This document shows, one piece after another, positions 35,974 through 43,105 of a stretch of 64,000 nucleotides of DNA. Numbering within the stretch: position 1 is the first letter of the stretch; each line of letters opens with the position of its first letter. The translations under genes were made by a program, and so were the position numbers. Under the pieces are notes generated by a model. That model did no database searches. It saw only the letters and a program-made list of their open reading frames with translations, and was not told the origin of the DNA. This DNA is from Parahaliea aestuarii (GTDB lineage: Bacteria; Pseudomonadota; Gammaproteobacteria; Pseudomonadales; Halieaceae), in assembly GCF_008064635.1 (NCBI RefSeq), contig NZ_VRYZ01000009.1, positions 62,001 to 126,000 on the forward strand, read 5' to 3'.

Positions 35974-37022
35974 ATGTAATCGAACTGACACCGCCCTACC
36001 TGATTTTCCTGGGTGATGTAACGACTATGACATACGCCAAAACCGGCGCCGGTCTGGCTCAGTGGCGCCCGGAACTTTGTGCGGGCCAGTTGAGCCTGGT
36101 AACCGGTGGCGTGGATCTTGGCCTGCCTGCCATGACAGTTGCCGAGGCTAAAGCTCAGGGTGTGCGCTCGCTGGTAGTGGGCACGGCCTCGGTGGGGGGC
36201 GGGATCCAGCCCTCTTGGGAAAGCACTCTGGTGGAGGCGGCCGAGGCAGGACTCGACATTGTCGCCGGCCTGCACGTGCGTCTTGCCAGCAACGCTCGCC
36301 TGGCGACTGCGGCCAAGGCTTCCGGAGTCCGACTGGTGGATGTGCGCATCCCCCCCGCGGACCTGCCGGTGGGTACCGGTAAAAAACGCAGCGGCATGCG
36401 CCTGCTAACCATGGGGACCGATTGCGCGGTCGGCAAGAAGTACACCGCGCTGGCCCTGGAGGCGGCCATGCGCGATGCCGGGATGGCGGCGAGCTTTCGC
36501 GCCTCTGGCCAGACCGGCGTCATGATCGCCGGTGAGGGATTGCCCATCGATGCGGTAGTGGCCGACTTTATATCCGGTGCGGCGGAATTGTTGTCGCCGG
36601 ATAATGCGCCGGACCACTGGGATATTATCGAAGGGCAGGGTGCCCTGACCCACCCCGGCTACGCGGCGGTCACTACAGGACTTCTGCTCGGGTCCCAGCC
36701 GGATGCATTCGTGGTCTGCCACGAGGCAGGGCGTAGCCAGGTCTCCGGATGGGAAGACTACCCGCTGCCTTCCATAGACGAAATTATCCAGCGCACCGTC
36801 GCTGTGGGATCGATCACCAATCCCGGTATCCACTGTGTGGGGGTGAGTGTGAACACATCAACGCTGGCGCCCGACGAGCGGCGTCCCTATCTGGAGCAGC
36901 TGGAGCGCGAACTGGGCCTGCCCTGTGTCGATCCGCTGATTGACGGCATGGCCGCGATTGTTGAGCGACTGCGCTTGGAAACGAACAGCGCTTCCGCGCG
37001 AGAAGCAGGAGCGGCACTGTGA
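35970..37022 (+). CDS. dgcN: DgcN, D-glutamate N-acetyltransferase (DUF1611)
   Basis: A 350-residue protein of the DUF1611 family. The N-terminal Rossmann-like domain contains LVVGTASVGGGIQPSW. The C-terminal P-loop domain has GTDCAVGKKYTALALE (near 150), ASGQTGVMIAGEG, IIEGQGALTHPGY and DAFVVCHEAGR. DgcN acetylates D-Glu, and the partner racemase DgcA then converts N-acetyl-D-Glu to N-acetyl-L-Glu. Its immediate pairing with dgcA (4-bp overlap) is the known gene order and strongly supports the assignment. An older reading of this family as an NAD-dependent epimerase/dehydratase should not be used. Confidence 0.9.
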   Translation: MNVIELTPPYLIFLGDVTTMTYAKTGAGLAQWRPELCAGQLSLVTGGVDLGLPAMTVAEAKAQGVRSLVVGTASVGGGIQPSWESTLVEAAEAGLDIVAGLHVRLASNARLATAAKASGVRLVDVRIPPADLPVGTGKKRSGMRLLTMGTDCAVGKKYTALALEAAMRDAGMAASFRASGQTGVMIAGEGLPIDAVVADFISGAAELLSPDNAPDHWDIIEGQGALTHPGYAAVTTGLLLGSQPDAFVVCHEAGRSQVSGWEDYPLPSIDEIIQRTVAVGSITNPGIHCVGVSVNTSTLAPDERRPYLEQLERELGLPCVDPLIDGMAAIVERLRLETNSASAREAGAAL

Positions 37023-37996
37023 AGATGTTGATTGAGCGCGGGAATTACCCCCTGGCGCGGCCATTCTCGATTACCGGCTATGTATTCAACTCTACAGATA
37101 CGGTACAGGTGACCCTGAAAGATGGAGAGCATTGCGGACGTGGCGAGGGCATCGGTGTCTATTACAACGACGACACGATTGATGGCATGGTGGCGCAGCT
37201 GGAGAGCGTGCGGCAGGCGGTAGAGTCTGGCCTTTGCCGCGAGGAGGTCCAGGAATTGCTCCCCCCTGGAGGCGCGCTGAATGCCCTGGACTGTGCTTTC
37301 TGGGACCTGGAAGCCAAGCGCGCGGGTGTGTCTGTCTGGCAATTGCTGGACATGTCCCCGAAGCCCCTGCACACCGTTTGCACGATCGGTATCGACACGC
37401 CGGAGGCCATGGCTGAACTGGCCCGCACCTACAGCCGCTACCCCAACCTCAAGATCAAGCTCAGCGACGACCGGCCTATCGAGCGGCTGGAAGCCATTCG
37501 CGCCGCACGGCCGGATGCGACACTGGTGATTGACGTCAACCAGGGCTGGAGCTTTGACGAGCTTCGCGAGTACACGCCGGCCGCCCAGCGTCTCGGTATT
37601 GCCATGATCGAACAGCCTCTGGCCCGCGGTGCCGACGAGTGCCTGGAGGGCTTTCGCTCACCGGTGCCCCTGGGCGCAGACGAATCCTGCCTGCACGCCG
37701 GGGAGTATGCCGCGGTAGCGCCGCGCTACGACGTCATCAATATCAAACTGGACAAGTGCGGAGGCCTCACCCAGGGCTTGCGCCTGGCCGAGCTCGCCCG
37801 GGCGGATAACAAGGCGCTGATGGTGGGCAATATGACCGGCACCTCCCTGTCGATGGCCCCGGCCTTCGTGATTGGCCAGTTCTGCCGTTTTGTCGATATT
37901 GACGGACCCTTGCTGCTGGCCAGGGATATTGAATACGGGCTGACCTATGGCGAGGGTGGTGTGGTCGAAGCGCCCGTGCCCCGGTTGTGGGGTTGA
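37019..37996 (+). CDS. dgcA: DgcA, N-acetyl-D-glutamate racemase, copy B
   Basis: A 325-residue enolase-superfamily racemase. Catalytic and metal residues are Lys145/Lys147 (NLKIKLSDD), Asp172 and Asn174 (DVNQGW), Glu198 (MIEQP), Asp221 (GADES) and the Lys of NIKLDKCGG. The GTG start overlaps the dgcN stop (GTGA); an ATG follows two codons later. The protein is colinear with copy A at 24405, with well over half the residues identical by eye, so one arose from the other or both from one ancestor. Conversion of N-acetyl-L-Glu to L-Glu would need a separate deacetylase that is not obvious in this operon. Confidence 0.92.
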   Translation: MKMLIERGNYPLARPFSITGYVFNSTDTVQVTLKDGEHCGRGEGIGVYYNDDTIDGMVAQLESVRQAVESGLCREEVQELLPPGGALNALDCAFWDLEAKRAGVSVWQLLDMSPKPLHTVCTIGIDTPEAMAELARTYSRYPNLKIKLSDDRPIERLEAIRAARPDATLVIDVNQGWSFDELREYTPAAQRLGIAMIEQPLARGADECLEGFRSPVPLGADESCLHAGEYAAVAPRYDVINIKLDKCGGLTQGLRLAELARADNKALMVGNMTGTSLSMAPAFVIGQFCRFVDIDGPLLLARDIEYGLTYGEGGVVEAPVPRLWG

Positions 37997-38031
37997 GGCC
38001 CAAAGAACTCGATGATTCAAGGACTCTGACC

Positions 38032-39930
38032 ATGCCCTACCCACATTTCTCCAGGTTGGCCGTCGTGGTACTGCTCGCCTTTTGCTCGATCGGCTTGCGC
38101 GCTCAGGCGCCTGTTTCCGATGTCACTGATCCGGCGATCGTCGAGGCCTTTGTGGACGGTGCTGTAAAGCCTGCCATGCAGGAGCACCACAGTCCCTCGG
38201 GAGTGGTGGCGGTGATGAAGGGGGGAGAGGTCATTCTGGTCAAGGGCTATGGCCACCAGAACCTGGAGCAGGGCATCCCGGTGGACGGCGAGCAGACCAT
38301 GTTCCGCCCGGGCTCTATCTCCAAGCTTTTCACCTGGATAGCGGTCATGCAGTTGGTGGAGCAGGGCCGGCTCGATCTTGATGTCGACGTGAATACCTAC
38401 CTGAAGACCTTTGAGGTGGCCGACACCTGGCCCGGGAAGCCGGTGACGTTGCGTCATATCATGACCCATACTGCGGGCTTTGAAGACGGTGCTCTCGGCT
38501 TCCTGATTGTGGATGATGTCGCGCGGATCAAGCCGCTGGCCGAGTCTCTCGCCTACTACCAGCCGAAGCGGGTTTTCCCTCCGGGTAAGCGCGTGGCCTA
38601 CTCCAACTGGGGCACGGCCCTGGCGGGGCTGATTGTTGCCAATGTCAGCGGCCAGGCCTATAACGACTACGTCAAGGCGAACATTTTCGATGTGCTTGGC
38701 ATGGAGCACGCCACCTTCGCCGAACCCCTGCCAGAATCACTTGAGCCCTACATGGCCCGTGCTTACCGTTTCAGGGCGGGTCAGTACGAGGAAACGCCCT
38801 ACGAGATTATCTCCAACTTCGGTCCTGCCGGTGCCGCCGCAGTCAGCGCGTCGGCTATGCTGCGCTTCGCCCGGGCACTGCTGAACGGCGGTGAGCTGGA
38901 AGGCAGGCGCATTCTCCAGGCGGAGACACTGCAGCAAATGCTGGACCAGGGGTTCGTCCATGACGAGCGGGTGCGGGGCGTTGGCCTTGGCTTTCTCAAG
39001 TACCAGTATGGCCCCACAGGATTTAACAGTTTTGGTCATGACGGGGCGACCTCGCGGTTCTTCTCCCACTTCGGCGTGTCCAGCTCTGAGGATTTCATGC
39101 TGTTCTCGTCCTTCAGCGGGCCCGAGGGCGGCGCGGTCAACCGGAAGTTCGTGAAGGCGTTCTACGACGAGTTCTTCCCGGTTCCGGTACCCGCGCTCGA
39201 GCCGCCGACGGACTTCGCCGAGCGAGCTTCCCGTTACGCCGGGGTGTACAACAGCTCCCGCGCCAATTTCTCCACGCTGGAGTCGGTCCTGCGCGCCCTG
39301 GGCGGCATGAAAGTGGTACCGATGCCGGACAACACATTGCTGGTCGGTGAAAAACGCTACATCGAGGTGGAGCCACTGCTGTTCCGCGAGCAGTACGGCA
39401 GTGGTCGAATCGCCTTCCAGGAGGCAGCGGATGGCGCCATAGACGGCTTCGTTATGGACGGCTTCGGCGTGTTCCAGATGTATCGTGTGCCGTTCTATGA
39501 GACGGCCGACGTGACATTATTGCTGGTAGGGCTGATTGTGCTGGTGGCTGCGCTGTCGTTTATCCGTATCGGCTACCAGTGGCGCGCGATTCGCGGCGGC
39601 CCCGCTGACGAACGCCGCGTGGAATATGTCACGCTGGCCTTTGCGGTGTGCACGGTGGCCTTCTTTGGGTTGGTCGGCCTGGGGCTCAGCAGTGGCTTGG
39701 ATACCTTCTATTTTGCTATCGCGGGGACCATCAAGGCCGCGCTGGTGTTTCCCCTGCTGCTGGTGCCAATCACACTCTTCCACATTTACCAGAGTGCACA
39801 GGTCTGGCGACAAGGGCTGTTTGCCGGCTACTGGCCCCGAGTGCGGCACAGCCTCGTATCGCTGGTGGGGCTGTTGGCGATCTGGTTCTATTTCTACTGG
39901 AACCTGATCGGTTTTAACTACATGACGTGA
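38032..39930 (+). CDS. Serine hydrolase (beta-lactamase fold) with C-terminal membrane segments, module B
   Basis: A 632-residue exported protein with the same layout as the one at 26678: signal peptide (about 1-25), a catalytic domain with S-I-S-K (RPGSISKLFTW), Y-S-N (AYSNWGTALAG) and H-D-G (GHDGATSRF), a linker domain, and about four C-terminal helices ending WNLIGFNYMT. It would cleave substrate in the periplasm while bound to the inner membrane. I chose ATG 38032 because AAGGA lies upstream and the signal peptide begins there. It overlaps the aminotransferase start by 4 bp. Its presence in both modules suggests that it supplies the D-Glu compound used by DgcN/DgcA. Confidence 0.88.
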   Translation: MPYPHFSRLAVVVLLAFCSIGLRAQAPVSDVTDPAIVEAFVDGAVKPAMQEHHSPSGVVAVMKGGEVILVKGYGHQNLEQGIPVDGEQTMFRPGSISKLFTWIAVMQLVEQGRLDLDVDVNTYLKTFEVADTWPGKPVTLRHIMTHTAGFEDGALGFLIVDDVARIKPLAESLAYYQPKRVFPPGKRVAYSNWGTALAGLIVANVSGQAYNDYVKANIFDVLGMEHATFAEPLPESLEPYMARAYRFRAGQYEETPYEIISNFGPAGAAAVSASAMLRFARALLNGGELEGRRILQAETLQQMLDQGFVHDERVRGVGLGFLKYQYGPTGFNSFGHDGATSRFFSHFGVSSSEDFMLFSSFSGPEGGAVNRKFVKAFYDEFFPVPVPALEPPTDFAERASRYAGVYNSSRANFSTLESVLRALGGMKVVPMPDNTLLVGEKRYIEVEPLLFREQYGSGRIAFQEAADGAIDGFVMDGFGVFQMYRVPFYETADVTLLLVGLIVLVAALSFIRIGYQWRAIRGGPADERRVEYVTLAFAVCTVAFFGLVGLGLSSGLDTFYFAIAGTIKAALVFPLLLVPITLFHIYQSAQVWRQGLFAGYWPRVRHSLVSLVGLLAIWFYFYWNLIGFNYMT

Positions 39931-41000
39931 CGATGACCGTGCCAATTGCTATAGATGTCGCTCCTGAGCGTGGGCAGCTGCCGGAAACCCTGGTATTCGG
40001 CGCCACCTACACCGACCACATGTTCAGCCAGCGCTACCGGCAAGAGGCCGGCTGGCACGATGCGCGCATCGGCCCGCTGCAGCCGCTGGCACTGCACCCC
40101 GCCGCGGCGGTGCTGCACTACAGCCAGGAAATTTTCGAGGGCCTGAAGGCCTACCGCCGCGCCGATGGCGGCATCAACCTGTTCCGGCCCGACCAGAACG
40201 TGGCGCGCTTCAATCGCTCGGCGCGGCGCATGGTGATGCCCGAGGTGGACGCGGCGCTGCACCTCGCGGCATTGAAGCAGTTCGTCGACCTGGAACGGCA
40301 CTGGGTGCCCGCAGCGCCGGGCGCATCGCTGTATCTGCGCCCGACCATGATTGCGACTGCGCCGAGGCTGGATCTCAGCGCCGCTACCGAATTCCTGCAT
40401 TTCATTATCGCCAGCCCCGTGGGGGGCTACTTTGGCGCCGGTTTCCAGTCGGTGGACGTACTGGTCTCGGATCAGTGTCGTCGCGCCGTGGTGGGGGGCG
40501 TGGGCGAGGCCAAAACCGGTGGCAACTACGCGGCCAGCCTTTACGCCAGCGATGCCGCAGCGCGCCAGGGCTACCAGCAGGTGCTGTGGCTGGATGCGCG
40601 CGAGGGCCGCTTCATCGAGGAAGTGGGTTCCATGAACATCTGCTTCGTCTATGCCGATGGTTCCATCCGCACGCCGGCCCTGACCGGCTCCATTCTGCCG
40701 GGCATCACCCGCGACTCCCTGATGCAGCTGGCGCCGCGGCTGGGGCACTCGCTGGAAGAGGCGCAGCTGGATATCGACGAGGTACTGGCGGGCATTGATG
40801 CCGGCGAGATTACCGAGGTGTTCGGCTGCGGCACCTCGGCGGTGATCTCCCCGATTGGCAGGCTCGCCTTCCGCGGCAGCGAGCATGTGATCGGCGGCGG
40901 CCAGCCCGGGCCGGTCGCCCGGCGCCTTTACGAGACGCTCTCTGGCATCCAGTACGGCAGCGTCGAAGATCCCTTCGGCTGGGTTGTGCGGCTCGACTGA
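39927..41000 (+). CDS. ilvE: Class IV PLP aminotransferase, branched-chain (IlvE) type
   Basis: A 357-residue enzyme of the type II branched-chain aminotransferase group. The PLP lysine is Lys196 in GVGEAKTGGNYAAS. It also shows the expected HYSQEIFEGLKAYR, SLYLRPTMIA, VGSMNICFVY and LTGSILPGITRDS blocks. It transfers amino groups between branched-chain amino acids and 2-oxoglutarate/glutamate. Class IV also contains D-amino acid aminotransferase, but length and motifs fit BCAT. The GTG at 39927 overlaps the hydrolase stop; an ATG at 39933 is also possible. Glutamate is its amino donor or product, which may explain its place in a D-Glu operon. Confidence 0.88.
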   Translation: MTMTVPIAIDVAPERGQLPETLVFGATYTDHMFSQRYRQEAGWHDARIGPLQPLALHPAAAVLHYSQEIFEGLKAYRRADGGINLFRPDQNVARFNRSARRMVMPEVDAALHLAALKQFVDLERHWVPAAPGASLYLRPTMIATAPRLDLSAATEFLHFIIASPVGGYFGAGFQSVDVLVSDQCRRAVVGGVGEAKTGGNYAASLYASDAAARQGYQQVLWLDAREGRFIEEVGSMNICFVYADGSIRTPALTGSILPGITRDSLMQLAPRLGHSLEEAQLDIDEVLAGIDAGEITEVFGCGTSAVISPIGRLAFRGSEHVIGGGQPGPVARRLYETLSGIQYGSVEDPFGWVVRLD

Positions 41001-41059
41001 AGCCCGACTTGCCAGATGGTCTACGCTGTGTGGGTAACCCCTGCAGATGCGAGAGGCCT

Positions 41060-42922
41060 ATGCAAATCCCCGGGCTCCACCTGATCGATCGCCCCACCTT
41101 CATCGGCGCGCTGCTGTTGCTGTTTGTGGTCACGGTGCCGCTGGTTGTCTGGCCCGAGGAGGGCGCCCAGGCTGTCGCCCATGCCAGGGCGTTTATGACA
41201 GACCAACTGGGTGGTCTCTACCTGCTGCTGGGCATCGGCGCCCTGTTTTTCATGCTGTACATCGTGTTCAGCGAAATCGGCAACATCAAGCTCGGCGACC
41301 CGGACGAGCGCCCCGAGTTCGCCACCGGCTCCTGGGCGGCGATGCTGTTCTGCGGTGGTATCGGCGCCAGTATCCTGTACTGGGCGCCGATCGAATGGGC
41401 CTTCTACTACAACGACCCGCCCTTCCAGGCCGAGCCCGGCAGCCACGAGGCGATTCGCTGGGCGGCCACCTACGGTGTCTTCCACTGGGGGCTGATTCCC
41501 TGGTCGATCTACCTGATTCCCGCCCTGCCCATTTCCTACTTTTTCTACATTCGCAAAAGACCGGTGCTGAAAATTTCCACCGCCCTGATGCCGGTGATCG
41601 GCCAGCGCCGCGCCGAGGCCTGGCCGGGCAAGGTCCTGGACGTGCTGTTTATCTTCGGCCTGCTGGGCGGCGGCGCCACAACCCTCGGCCTGGCGGCGCC
41701 CTTGATCAACGAGGGACTGACGACCCTGTTCGGTATCCAGCAAACCGTGGGCAGCCAGATCGTAGTGCTGATGGTGTGTACCTCCATTTTCGCCTACTCG
41801 GCCTATGCCGGGCTGGACAAGGGCATCAAGATTCTCTCCAACATCAACTTCTGGGGCGCCCTGGCACTGCTGGCCTTTATCTTTGCGGTGGGGCCGACCA
41901 ACTTCATGTTCGAGACCGGGCTGGACAGCCTCGGACGGATGCTCACCCATTTCTTCGAGATGGCGACCTGGGCCGAGCCCTTCGGTGGCCTCGCGGACTT
42001 TTCCGATACCCACTTCCCCCAGGACTGGACCATTTTCTACTGGGCCTGGTGGCTGGTGTTCGCCCCCAGCATGGGCCTGTTCATCGCCCGTATCTCCCGC
42101 GGGCGCACCATCAAGCAAATGGTGGTGGGTTCGATTTTCTTTGGTTCGATGGGCTGCTTCCTGTTCTTCATGGTGTTTGGCAACTACGGCCTGCATCTGC
42201 AACTGACCGGTGAGCTGGACGTGATCGCCATTCTCAAGGAGCAGTCAGCCACGGCGGCCATCTTCGCCATGTTGCAGACCCTGCCCTTCGGCACCCTGGT
42301 GATTGTGGTGTTCACCCTGCTGGCGGTGATCTTCACGGCGACCACCTTCGACTCCATTTCCTACATCCTGGCCTCGGTGGTACAGACGGATATCGAGGGT
42401 GAGCCGCTGCGCTGGAACCGCCTGTTCTGGGCCTTTGCCCTGTCCATCCTGCCGACCACGCTGCTGTTCCTGGGCGGGCTGGATACCCTGCAGACTGCAG
42501 CCATCGTCGGTGGCGCGCCGCTGCTGGTGATCGCGGTGATGCTGGCGGCGTCGGCGGTGACGGCTGCGAACTACGACCTGTTCCACCACCCCGCCTATCG
42601 CAAGCCGGTGTTCAACATGGACGAGTTGCCGGACATCGACCCCTGGTCGGCGGAAGGCCTGGCCCGCAAGCGCTTCCGCCTGGCCAAGGCCCAGGCCCAG
42701 GAGGCCGCGGCGGAGCAGCGCGCGGCGCTATCCGCCCTGTTGGACTACAAGCAGGGCCTGCGCGACTGTGAACCGGGAGAAGAGGAACTGCGCCAGCTCG
42801 AAACCCTGGAGCTGCAGGCCACCCAGGCCGCCGAACGCAAATCCGACGCCAGCCACCGCGCCCAGGCGGCGCGTGAGGACTTCGAGCTGGCGATGGCAGA
42901 GCGGGAACTGTCAGACGGATAG
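41060..42922 (+). CDS. BCCT-family transporter with C-terminal coiled-coil extension
   Basis: A 620-residue membrane protein of the betaine/carnitine/choline transporter family, with about 12 helices. The family core motif appears as WTIFYWAWWLVFAPSMG. The last 90 or so residues (about 530-620) are charged and alanine-rich, suggesting a cytoplasmic coiled coil, like the regulatory tails of osmosensing members. The start is at ATG 41060 (GAGAGG upstream); an upstream ATG 17 codons earlier has no good site. Substrates of the family are quaternary ammonium compounds, so its link to module B is unclear. Confidence 0.88.
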   Translation: MQIPGLHLIDRPTFIGALLLLFVVTVPLVVWPEEGAQAVAHARAFMTDQLGGLYLLLGIGALFFMLYIVFSEIGNIKLGDPDERPEFATGSWAAMLFCGGIGASILYWAPIEWAFYYNDPPFQAEPGSHEAIRWAATYGVFHWGLIPWSIYLIPALPISYFFYIRKRPVLKISTALMPVIGQRRAEAWPGKVLDVLFIFGLLGGGATTLGLAAPLINEGLTTLFGIQQTVGSQIVVLMVCTSIFAYSAYAGLDKGIKILSNINFWGALALLAFIFAVGPTNFMFETGLDSLGRMLTHFFEMATWAEPFGGLADFSDTHFPQDWTIFYWAWWLVFAPSMGLFIARISRGRTIKQMVVGSIFFGSMGCFLFFMVFGNYGLHLQLTGELDVIAILKEQSATAAIFAMLQTLPFGTLVIVVFTLLAVIFTATTFDSISYILASVVQTDIEGEPLRWNRLFWAFALSILPTTLLFLGGLDTLQTAAIVGGAPLLVIAVMLAASAVTAANYDLFHHPAYRKPVFNMDELPDIDPWSAEGLARKRFRLAKAQAQEAAAEQRAALSALLDYKQGLRDCEPGEEELRQLETLELQATQAAERKSDASHRAQAAREDFELAMAERELSDG

Positions 42923-43105
42923 TGACTGTGTGGCGGACGGCGCCATTGAAGCCCCAACACGGCAATTTGCCCGCGGTGTGGTGCTAAATCGTGCCGCCTT
43001 TGGGTGGCCGGTTTCGCCATAGTCACCGCGATGGGGGCGGGTACACTGAGGTCAGAGTTCGATCGACAGACCCAGCGATATAACAATAAGCGAAAAGGTG
43101 ATGCG

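Noticed and set aside
22163-42922. A microcystin/nodularin degradation (mlr) cluster
   Set aside because: The serine hydrolases are distantly like MlrB and the toxins contain D-Glu, but there is no MlrA-type membrane protease or MlrC-type metalloenzyme in the window.
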